Assembly: GCA_945876515.1 (NCBI GenBank)
Contig: CAMCPF010000010.1
Location: 1 to 21,350 of the forward strand
Reading direction: 5' to 3'
DNA: 21,350 bases
Origin: Candidatus Kuenenia stuttgartensis
GTDB taxonomy: Bacteria > Planctomycetota > Planctomycetia > Pirellulales > UBA1268
Part shown: in pieces, positions 15,209-21,350 of the stretch
How positions within the stretch are numbered: position 1 is the first letter of the stretch
Layout: each line of letters begins with the position of its first letter
Program-made: the position numbers and the translations under genes
Notes under the pieces: model-generated
Told to the model about the DNA's origin: nothing
The model's input: the letters and a program-made list of their open reading frames with translations, nothing else
Databases searched by the model: none

Positions 15209-16336
15209 ATGGCCGCTCGCCCAGAACCGCGCCCAGAACCGCGCCTCGGCATCGCCGCGATCGCGGTGCACGAGCCCGCTTGGCGGCTCGACAACGCCTG
15301 GTTCGGCGACGCGATGCCGCGGAAGTTCGCCCACCACACGGGCATCGAGTCGCGCGGCATCTCACCGGTGGACGAGGTGACGATGGGGCTGGCGGCCATC
15401 CGCCGGCTCCAGAAGCAGACGGGCTGCTCGCTGGCCGACTGCCGGGGGATCATGTTCGTCTCCCCGTCGTTCATTCCGCCCTCGGTGGCCGAGCGGCATC
15501 TCGATCCCGAGGCGGCGGCGGCCGAACGGCCCGGCGCAGCCGCCCGCCGCCTGGTCGCCCGGCTCGGCCTCGACACCTGCCGGGCCGTGGGCATCAACTG
15601 GTTCTGTTGCGGCTACAGCCGGGCCCTCGCGCTCGTGCACCACCGCTGGGCGCCCCGCCTGGGCCTGCGACGCAACGAATACGTGCTGGTGGTGGTCGCG
15701 ACGCGGATCAGCCGGATCACCGACTACGGCTGCGGCCAGACGGCCGGCCTGTTCGGCGACATGGCCTCGGCCACGCTCGTGACCACGCCGGCGAACCGCC
15801 GCCATCCGGTGCACTTCGAGATCGTGCACGCCATGGCCGAGAAGCAGCCGGCCGACCGCCCCGCCTTCGACTTCCACGTCCGGCGGGACGTGCTGCTGCC
15901 GGACTCGCGAGGCGGCCGCGAGCAGGCGGCCGAACGGCTCGTCTATTCGCTCGACGGGATGGCGATCGCCGAACTCGCCCCGCGGGCGATGGCGGCCGCG
16001 ACCGCCTCGTCGCTGGGGGCGGCAGGGCTCGGGCCGGCCGACCTCGACTTCGTGGTGCCCCACCAGGCCGGCACCGGCATCGTGCGGTTCACCGGCATGC
16101 AGCTCGACTCGCTCGGTGTCCGGGGCGAGCTGGTCAACGGCCTTGCAGCCAAGACGGGCAACGTCAGCGCCTGCTCGGTGCCGCATGCGCTGGTTCAGAC
16201 CTGGCCGCGGCTCCGCGGGCTCGTCGCCTGCCCGACCGCCGCGGTGGGTAGCCCCGGGCGGCCGGAGGTGCTGCAGGGCTGCGTGCTCCTGAAGGCGACG
16301 CCGCATCACGAGCGACAGCCGGGCGTCGCGGCCTGA
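15209..16336 (+). CDS. 3-oxoacyl-ACP synthase III-like (FabH/KAS III family) thiolase-fold enzyme
   Basis: The product has 375 residues and no signal peptide. The FabH-type catalytic triad is present: C133 in GINWFCCGYSRAL (aligned with the CAGF nucleophile motif), H285 in VPHQAG, and N318 in AKTGNVSACSVPHAL. LFGDMASATLV matches the family GDGA-type glycine turn. It should form an acyl-enzyme and condense it with a malonyl-type or other acyl partner. HQAG rather than HQAN and a doubled Cys (C133-C134) depart from housekeeping FabH, suggesting a specialised paralogue, for example for an unusual lipid or polyketide-like product. No acyl-carrier or fatty-acid genes are nearby, so pathway and substrate are unknown. 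It diverges from the sigma factor and converges on the repeat-protein gene. Confidence 0.85.
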   Translation: MAARPEPRPEPRLGIAAIAVHEPAWRLDNAWFGDAMPRKFAHHTGIESRGISPVDEVTMGLAAIRRLQKQTGCSLADCRGIMFVSPSFIPPSVAERHLDPEAAAAERPGAAARRLVARLGLDTCRAVGINWFCCGYSRALALVHHRWAPRLGLRRNEYVLVVVATRISRITDYGCGQTAGLFGDMASATLVTTPANRRHPVHFEIVHAMAEKQPADRPAFDFHVRRDVLLPDSRGGREQAAERLVYSLDGMAIAELAPRAMAAATASSLGAAGLGPADLDFVVPHQAGTGIVRFTGMQLDSLGVRGELVNGLAAKTGNVSACSVPHALVQTWPRLRGLVACPTAAVGSPGRPEVLQGCVLLKATPHHERQPGVAA

Positions 16337-16338
16337 CG

Positions 16339-16353
16339 GCACGCGGGCCGTGC
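16339..16353 (+). terminator. Hairpin just after the KAS III-like gene
   Basis: GCACG-cgggc-CGTGC is a perfect 5-bp stem starting two bases after the TGA. No T-run follows. It may help end rightward transcription in the 65-base convergent gap. Confidence 0.3.
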
Positions 16354-16374
16354 TCTGCAGGCGAGGTGATCGAG

Positions 16375-16395
16375 CAGGTCGGTGGCCGCGACCTG
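16375..16395 (-). terminator. Strong hairpin just after the repeat-protein gene
   Basis: CAGGTCG-gtggccg-CGACCTG is a perfect 7-bp stem with a 7-base loop, six bases past the minus-strand stop at 16402. Lying between convergent genes it could serve both strands. It lacks a T-run. Confidence 0.4.
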
Positions 16396-16401
16396 ATGCC
16401 T

Positions 16402-17268
16402 TCAGGCTGCCGCGTCGAGCATGGTGCCGTTGCACCAGACCCGCACCTGCAGGCTGCGGGCGTACGCGAGCAGTTCCGGCGAAATGACCTCGCACGCCAC
16501 CAGCGGCACCGCGACGAGGCCGGCCTTCCGCAGGATCGAGGCCCGCCGTTCGGCTCGCTCGATGTCAGGGGCGTGACAGGTCACTGAAACCTCCACCACG
16601 ACGTGGCTGCTCAGGCCATCGACGACGCCCGTGGCGATCGCGTCCGCCCGCAACAGCTCGTCGGCCTCGCCGGCATCGACGGACTGCTCGACCGCGTCGA
16701 GCACCTCGTCGTTTCGCAGCAGCCTGCCCCGCCGCATCAGCCGGCCGAGGTAGGACGTCAGCCGGTCACGAAACTGCATCTCGAACGTCCGGCCCAGCAC
16801 CGCATCGAGCCGCACCGCCTGGCGCTCTCCGCTGAAGACCAGCGATTGCACCACCTCGGTGAGCGCCCCAAGTTTGTTCTCGGTGTGAGTTTGGGCCTCG
16901 GTGAGCGCTGCGAGTTGGACCTCCATACGGACCTGGGCCTCAGTGAGCGCCGCCACTTGGACCTCGGTGCGGGTCTGGGCCTCGGCGAGCGATGCCAGCT
17001 TGACCTCGGTGCGCTCCTGGGCCTCGGTGAGCGCCGCCACTTGGACCTCGGTTTGGGCCTGGGCAACGGTGAGCGCCGCCACCTGCACCTCGGTGCGCTC
17101 CTGAGCCTCCGCCAGCCGGAGGACGGTGGCATCAAGCGAGCGAAACTCGACCTTGGTGACCGTCTCGCCCAGCTGCTCGAACATCGGCCCGAGCGTGTGG
17201 GCGAGCGACTTGGCCGCTTCCTCGCCGAGGGATGCCCGCAGGTCTTCGTAGATCCGATAGGTGTTCAT
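16402..17268 (-). CDS. Protein with six 14-residue helical repeats and a PD-(D/E)XK-like C-terminal domain
   Basis: The product has 288 residues and no signal peptide. After a short helical head (1-51) come six exact 14-residue repeats (52-135) of the pattern LTEAQxRTEVQVAA, likely a coiled-coil rod. The C-terminal domain (about 155-288) contains GRTFEMQFRDRL, RADAIATGVVDG, then VVVEVSVTCHAPDIERAERRA and a LRKAGLVAVPLVACEV strand. This order resembles the restriction-endonuclease-like fold (DUF3782-type proteins), with D209 and E226 as candidate metal ligands, but the usual lysine of ExK is replaced (E-V-S), so activity is doubtful. Its role is unknown. The gene diverges from the FAD/Fe-S dehydrogenase across about 120 bases and converges on the KAS III-like gene. 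Confidence 0.8.
   Translation of the reverse strand: MNTYRIYEDLRASLGEEAAKSLAHTLGPMFEQLGETVTKVEFRSLDATVLRLAEAQERTEVQVAALTVAQAQTEVQVAALTEAQERTEVKLASLAEAQTRTEVQVAALTEAQVRMEVQLAALTEAQTHTENKLGALTEVVQSLVFSGERQAVRLDAVLGRTFEMQFRDRLTSYLGRLMRRGRLLRNDEVLDAVEQSVDAGEADELLRADAIATGVVDGLSSHVVVEVSVTCHAPDIERAERRASILRKAGLVAVPLVACEVISPELLAYARSLQVRVWCNGTMLDAAA
16864..17115 (-). repeat. Six in-frame tandem 42-bp repeats
   Basis: Six consecutive 42-base units encode the 14-residue repeats of the coiled-coil protein. Units differ by scattered substitutions but keep exact length; the core CCTCGGTGAGCG (plus-strand view) recurs. Such arrays expand and contract by slippage, so copy number may vary between strains. Confidence 0.85.
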
Positions 17269-17378
17269 TGCGCACGCTCCCGCTTCGCAGCGACGATTTT
17301 TCCTGCGGCGTGTCTTGGCAGGACAACCCCAAGAGTGTACAGGTGTCTATTCGGTGCGTCAAGCGGCCGCGGCATGGT

Positions 17379-17382
17379 AGGA
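17379..17382 (+). promoter_or_regulatory. Ribosome site deciding the dehydrogenase start
   Basis: AGGA lies 5 bases before GTG 17388 but 14 bases before the alternative ATG 17397, so the GTG start is slightly favoured. Confidence 0.4.
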
Positions 17383-17387
17383 ACATC

Positions 17388-20357
17388 GTGATTGCCATGC
17401 CGCCGCTCCCGCTCGCCGCCGCCCTGAGTGATCTCGCCGCCCGGCTCGCGGGCGAGCTGCGGCGTGACGACGTCGCCCGGGCGATCTACTCGACCGACGC
17501 CTCGGAGTATCAGGAACGGCCGCTGGCCGTGGCCCTGCCGCGAACCGAGGCCGACGTGCGCGAGCTCGTCCGGTTCGCCGCGGCCCACCGCGTGCCGCTC
17601 GTGCCCCGGGCCGCAGGGACGTCGCTCGCCGGGCAGGTGGTCGGGGGTGGGGTCGTCGTCGATGCCGGCCGGCACCTCAACCGAATCCTGTCGCTCGACA
17701 CCGCGAGACGAACCGTCCGCGTGCAGCCGGGCGTGGTCCGCAACGACCTGAACCGGTTCCTTGCCCCGCACGGCCTGTTCTTCGCGCCGGAGACCTCGAC
17801 GGCCTCATGGGCCATGATCGGCGGGATGGTGGGCAACAACTCCTGTGGCTCAAACTCCATCGCCTGGGGCACGACGCGGGACCACCTCCTGCGGGTCCGC
17901 GGGTTTCTGGCCGACGGGAGCGAGGTGACTTTCGGGCCGCTCGCTCCCGACGCGTTCGCGGCGAAGTGTGACGGGCCCGAATCGCGTGAGACCTCTCTTG
18001 ATGCGATGGCGCGGGAACTGCTCGGCGACCCGGCCACGCGGGCTGCGATCCGCGGAGCGTTTCCCCGCCCCGAGGTCACCCGCCGCAACACGGGCTACGC
18101 CCTCGACGCCCTGATGGATGCCGCCGCCCTCGATCCCGCGAGCGATCAGCCGTTCAACTTCGCGAAGCTCCTGGCCGGCTCCGAGGGCACGCTCTGTTTC
18201 GGGGTCGAATATGAGCTCGCCCTGATTCCGCTGCCGCCGCCGGGGGCCCTGCTCTGCGTCCACTGCGGGAGTGTGGACGAGGCGCTGCGGGCCACGCTCG
18301 TGGTGATGCGGCCCGACCGCGATCCCGCCGCCCGGGCCACCGCTTGCGAACTCATCGACGACAAGATCCTCGCCTGCACGAAGGACAATCTCGAGCAGGC
18401 CCGCAACCGCTCGTTCGTGGTGGGCGATCCCGGGGCGGTGCTCGTCGTCGAGATGCGGGACGCCGACGAGGCGGTGCTGGCCGCGCGGCTCCGCGGCCTC
18501 GAGGTCGAACTGCGGCAGGCCGGCCTCGGCTACGCCTACCCGCTGCTCGCCGGCGCGGACGCCCAGAAGGTCTGGGAGCTGCGGCGGGCCGGACAGGGGC
18601 TGATCAACAACCTGCCCGGCGACAAAAAGCCGCGGGAGATCGTCGAGGACACGGCCGTGGCCGTCGCCGACCTGCCCGCCTACATCGCCGAGTTCGACCG
18701 GCTGCTCGCCGACAAGTATGGAATCGACTGCGTCCACTACGCCCACGCCGGCGCGGGCGAACTGCACCTGCGGCCGCTCTTCGACCTGCGCACCGCGGCG
18801 GGCCTGACGATGTTTCGGGCCGTGGCCACCGATGTGGCGGCGCTCGTGAAAAAGTATCGCGGCAGCCTCTCGGGCGAGCATGGCGACGGGCGGCTGCGGG
18901 GCGAGTTCGTCCGCACGATGGTGGGCGACGAGTGTTACGAGCTCTTTCGCCGGGTGAAGCGGGCCTTCGATCCCGACGGGATCTTCAACCCCGGCAAGAT
19001 CGTGGACGCGCCGCCGATGGACACCTCCCTGCGAATCCTTTCAGGCGAGCCCGAGCCCGAGCACGAGACGGCGTTTCGGTTTGCCGAGGCCGGCGGGATC
19101 CTGCGGGCCGCGGAGAAGTGCACGGGCGTGGGGCAGTGCCGCAAGCCCGCGGCGGCTGGCGGCACGATGTGCCCGAGCTACATGGCGACGCTCGACGAGG
19201 AGCACACCACAAGGGCCCGGGCCAACGTGCTCCGGCAGGCGCTCGCCGATCCGGCGGTGGCCGATCCCTGGACGCGACCGGAGCTCGCCGCCGTGATGGA
19301 TCTCTGCCTCTCGTGCAAGGCCTGCAAGAGCGAGTGCCCCTCGAACGTGGACATGGCCCGGCTCAAGGCCGAGTGGGAGCAGCACCGGCACGATGCGGCC
19401 GGCGTGCCCTGGCGGAGCCGGCTGATCGCCGGCTCCGCGGCGATGCTCCGGCGGGCGGCGGTCGTACCCTGGCTCTACAACCTCGCCGTGACAGCCCCGG
19501 GCGTCTCGGCGCTCGTCAAGCGCGGGCTCGGCTTCGCGACGGCTCGCTCGCTGCCGCGGCTACCGGGCACCACGCTCCGCGGCTGGTGGCGACGGCGCGA
19601 GGGCAACAGAGGCTCCGGCCGGCTCGGCCGCGTGCACTTCTTCGCCGACGAGTTCACCGACACTCTCGACGCCGACGTGGGCATCAAGGTGATCGAACTC
19701 CTCGAGCGGCTCGGTTGGGAGGTCGTGATTCCCGACCATGTGGACAGCGGGCGGGCCCAGTTCTCCAAGGGGCTCGTGCGGGAGGCCCGTGATCTTGCGG
19801 CCCGCAACGTCGAACTGCTCGCGGGCGTGGTCTCGGCCGCCGAGCCGCTCGTGGGTGTGGAGCCCTCGGCGATCCTCTCGTTTCGCGACGAGTATCCCGA
19901 CCTCGTGCCGGAGCCGCTCGTCGAGCAGGCCAAGTCGCTCGCCAACGGCGCGCTGTTGCTGGACGAGTTCCTGGCCCGCGCGGCGGCCGGCGGCCTGATC
20001 GGCCCCGACGCCTTCACGGCCGATTCGCGGCGGGTGCTCGTCCACGGTCACTGCCATCAAAAGGCGGTCGCCAGCCTGGACCCCACCGTGGCCATCCTGC
20101 GGCTGCCGCGGAACTACGCCGTCGAGGTGATCCCGAGCGGCTGCTGCGGGATGGCCGGCTCCTTCGGCTACGAGCGGGAGCACTTCGAGGTCTCGATGAA
20201 GATCGGTGAACTGGTGCTCTTCCCCGCCGTGCGGGCGGCCGCGGCCGACACGATCCTCGCGGCCTCGGGCACGAGTTGCCGCCACCAGATTGCCGACGGC
20301 ACCGGCCGGCGGGCCTTGCACCCGGTCGAAATCCTCCACGCAGGGCTCTGCGGCTAG
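17388..20357 (+). CDS. FAD-linked oxidase fused to Fe-S/CCG domains (D-lactate or D-2-hydroxyglutarate dehydrogenase type, YdiJ-like)
   Basis: The protein has about 989 residues. An FAD-binding type 4 domain comes first, with PRAAGTSLAGQ (73-83) and later GGMVGNNSCGSNS, then an FAD-oxidase C-terminal domain with HYAHAGAGELHLRPLFDL, SGEHGDGRLRGEF and FNPGKIVD. The ferredoxin-like part carries C578-x4-GQC and MCPSY, then C640-x2-C643-x2-C646-x3-C650-P. The end has HGHCHQKA and CCG (919-921), the heterodisulfide-reductase-like CCG domain. It should oxidise a D-2-hydroxy acid at FAD and pass electrons through Fe-S clusters to the quinone pool or another carrier. Architecture and length match the YdiJ/Dld-II single-chain enzymes; the substrate is not decided. 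ATG 17397 is an alternative start. The gene is monocistronic. Confidence 0.92.
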   Translation: MIAMPPLPLAAALSDLAARLAGELRRDDVARAIYSTDASEYQERPLAVALPRTEADVRELVRFAAAHRVPLVPRAAGTSLAGQVVGGGVVVDAGRHLNRILSLDTARRTVRVQPGVVRNDLNRFLAPHGLFFAPETSTASWAMIGGMVGNNSCGSNSIAWGTTRDHLLRVRGFLADGSEVTFGPLAPDAFAAKCDGPESRETSLDAMARELLGDPATRAAIRGAFPRPEVTRRNTGYALDALMDAAALDPASDQPFNFAKLLAGSEGTLCFGVEYELALIPLPPPGALLCVHCGSVDEALRATLVVMRPDRDPAARATACELIDDKILACTKDNLEQARNRSFVVGDPGAVLVVEMRDADEAVLAARLRGLEVELRQAGLGYAYPLLAGADAQKVWELRRAGQGLINNLPGDKKPREIVEDTAVAVADLPAYIAEFDRLLADKYGIDCVHYAHAGAGELHLRPLFDLRTAAGLTMFRAVATDVAALVKKYRGSLSGEHGDGRLRGEFVRTMVGDECYELFRRVKRAFDPDGIFNPGKIVDAPPMDTSLRILSGEPEPEHETAFRFAEAGGILRAAEKCTGVGQCRKPAAAGGTMCPSYMATLDEEHTTRARANVLRQALADPAVADPWTRPELAAVMDLCLSCKACKSECPSNVDMARLKAEWEQHRHDAAGVPWRSRLIAGSAAMLRRAAVVPWLYNLAVTAPGVSALVKRGLGFATARSLPRLPGTTLRGWWRRREGNRGSGRLGRVHFFADEFTDTLDADVGIKVIELLERLGWEVVIPDHVDSGRAQFSKGLVREARDLAARNVELLAGVVSAAEPLVGVEPSAILSFRDEYPDLVPEPLVEQAKSLANGALLLDEFLARAAAGGLIGPDAFTADSRRVLVHGHCHQKAVASLDPTVAILRLPRNYAVEVIPSGCCGMAGSFGYEREHFEVSMKIGELVLFPAVRAAAADTILAASGTSCRHQIADGTGRRALHPVEILHAGLCG

Positions 20358-20443
20358 GCGGGTGACCGGCTGTTGGGATGCGGCGTTGCCAAGCGTGTCG
20401 CGACCGTTGCGTTGGCCCGCGTCCTGAGCCGTGTGGTCGCGGA

Positions 20444-20466
20444 GCCGGCCCGAAGGGAAGGCTGGC
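20444..20466 (+). terminator. Weak hairpin after the dehydrogenase gene
   Basis: GCCGGCC (20444-20450) and GGCTGGC (20460-20466) pair with one G-U in RNA. A short T-run lies about 20 bases further (20486-20490), too distant for a standard intrinsic terminator. A longer-range repeat, CGCGACC (20399-20405) with GGTCGCG (20435-20441), precedes it. Confidence 0.25.
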
Positions 20467-20509
20467 GGCATGGAGCTCGATCCTGTTTTTCTGCGCCGGT
20501 GTGAACGGC

Positions 20510-20515
20510 TATGCT
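20510..20515 (+). promoter_or_regulatory. Candidate -10 box (TATGCT) of the redoxin gene
   Basis: TATGCT ends 6 bases before ATG 20522. If used, transcription would begin at or next to the start codon, implying a leaderless message. No ribosome site is visible before the ATG, which fits. A -35 box is not clear. Confidence 0.35.
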
Positions 20516-20521
20516 GCAACA

Positions 20522-21350
20522 ATGATGCGGGCCGTCGTTCGAAGCGTGCTCTGGTGCTGGCTGGTGCCACTGGCCGCGACCGTGCCGGCCGCGGAGCGAC
20601 CGCTCGTGGCGGAGCCGATTGCGGCCGACCGCCTCGTCGTGCACAGGCTCGACGACGCGGTGGTGCCGTTTACCGACCTGCTCGGCGCCGAAGGCCGGGC
20701 CGTCTGCTTCGCGTTCCTGCATCCTGCGTGCCCGCTCGCCCAGGAATATGCCCCGGTGCTCAGCCAGTTGGCGGCGGACTTCACTGGCGACGGGATCCGC
20801 TTCGTGGGCTTGGTCTGCGAAGCCGACGACCCTGGGGAGGTCGAGGCATACCGCACGAAGTTCGGGATCACGTTCCCGATCTATCTCGACACGAGCTTCG
20901 CCCTCGCTGAGGCCCTCGACGCGACGGTCACGCCCGAGGTGGTGCTCGTGGATCGGAGCCGGCGAATCCGCTACGCCGGCCGGATCGACGACCGCTATAA
21001 GCTCCGCGGCGTGATGACGCCCGGCGATGCCGATCCGGAACTCGCCAACGCGATCAATGACCTGCTCGCCGGCCGCGAGGTGCGGGTGCCCGTGACCAAG
21101 GCCGCCGGCTGTCCGCTCGATCGCCCGGAGCGGCCGGCCGAACAGGCGGCTGCCGCGGCCCCCCACGCGCCGACGTTCTTTCAGGACGTGCTCCCCTTCC
21201 TCCACGCCCAGTGCCAGAAGTGCCACAGCCCGAACCAGGCCGGCCCGTTCGAGTTGCTCAGCTACGACGATGCGGTCGAGTGGGCGGAGCTCGCGATCGA
21301 GGAGATCGAAGCCCGGCGGATGCCGCCGGCGCAGATCGAGAGCGATCTCG
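20522..21350 (+). CDS. Exported redoxin-cytochrome c fusion protein, partial at right edge
   Basis: The frame opens at tandem ATGs (20522, 20525) and runs 276 codons off the right edge. Residues 1-24 form a signal peptide ending PAAE. A thioredoxin-fold domain (about 40-185) follows, with FLHPACPLAQEYAP (C70-P71) in place of CxxC and a cis-Pro loop TPEVVLVD; only one Cys is at the active site, as in peroxiredoxin-like redoxins. Then comes a cytochrome c motif, C231-Q-K-C234-H235, with the downstream Met in RRMPPA as possible axial ligand. In planctomycetes this redoxin-cytochrome arrangement often continues into a copper ascorbate-dependent monooxygenase-type region, which would lie outside the window. 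It probably acts in envelope redox chemistry. The start is set by the signal peptide. Confidence 0.85.
   Translation, partial: MMRAVVRSVLWCWLVPLAATVPAAERPLVAEPIAADRLVVHRLDDAVVPFTDLLGAEGRAVCFAFLHPACPLAQEYAPVLSQLAADFTGDGIRFVGLVCEADDPGEVEAYRTKFGITFPIYLDTSFALAEALDATVTPEVVLVDRSRRIRYAGRIDDRYKLRGVMTPGDADPELANAINDLLAGREVRVPVTKAAGCPLDRPERPAEQAAAAAPHAPTFFQDVLPFLHAQCQKCHSPNQAGPFELLSYDDAVEWAELAIEEIEARRMPPAQIESDL

Noticed and set aside
13828..16251. 807-codon rightward frame spanning the sigma operon and KAS III-like gene
   Set aside because: It crosses several real genes in other frames; composition is Arg/Pro/Ala-rich with no domain, typical of high-GC spurious frames.
16864..17115. CRISPR-like array
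   Set aside because: The 42-bp units are contiguous, lack spacers, and are in frame with a coding sequence; they are protein repeats.
17315..17343. Possible promoter TTGGCA-17 bases-TACAGG before the FAD/Fe-S dehydrogenase
   Set aside because: The -35 match is fair and spacing is right, but the -10 is poor, and the divergent gap offers several equally weak choices.
1..21350. tRNA, rRNA or riboswitch
   Set aside because: No cloverleaf, rRNA core or known riboswitch-like conserved segment was recognised in the intergenic gaps on either strand.

Overview
The window is GC-rich, densely packed bacterial DNA that almost certainly comes from a planctomycete, most likely Pirellulales-like. Lineage hallmarks are a DUF1549/DUF1553 cytochrome-type protein (PSCyt family), a DUF1501 Tat-secreted protein, a DUF1559 prepilin-like protein, a redoxin-cytochrome c fusion, and an ECF sigma factor beside the PSCyt operon. 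I see no rRNA, tRNA, CRISPR array, integrase or transposase gene. No gene-free stretch exceeds about 215 bases.

Layout. (1) 1-2278, leftward: a sugar phosphate isomerase/epimerase (cut by the left edge) overlaps by 4 bases a phosphomannose-isomerase-like cupin; together they suggest a small sugar-conversion operon. (2) 2440-5774, rightward: two translationally overlapping HtrA-like genes. The first has two trypsin-like domains that both lack an intact catalytic triad, plus a PDZ domain. The second is a normal HtrA protease with a complete triad and two PDZ domains. (3) 5845-6692, rightward: an 87-residue protein overlapping a small nucleotidyltransferase, arranged like a toxin-antitoxin pair. 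(4) 6713-8903, leftward: a DUF1559 protein and a DUF72 (YecE-like) protein. (5) 9029-14994, leftward: ECF sigma factor, anti-sigma-like membrane protein, secreted coiled-coil protein, large PSCyt/DUF1549-DUF1553 protein and DUF1501 protein. This looks like one regulated cell-envelope operon, and a 131-bp inverted-repeat-bounded element lies between the last two genes. (6) 15209-16336, rightward: a FabH/KAS III-like enzyme. (7) 16402-17268, leftward: a protein with six exact-length 14-residue repeats and a nuclease-fold-like C-terminal domain. (8) 17388-20357, rightward: a large FAD plus Fe-S dehydrogenase of the D-lactate/D-2-hydroxyglutarate type. (9) 20522-end, rightward: a redoxin-cytochrome c fusion cut by the right edge.

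The parts most worth following up are the pseudo-protease/protease pair, the sigma factor-controlled PSCyt operon with its uncharacterised coiled-coil member, the small protein/nucleotidyltransferase pair, the repeat protein, and the intergenic inverted-repeat element. No single complete new defence or mobile system is evident. Family names come from recognising motifs by eye, not from database searches.
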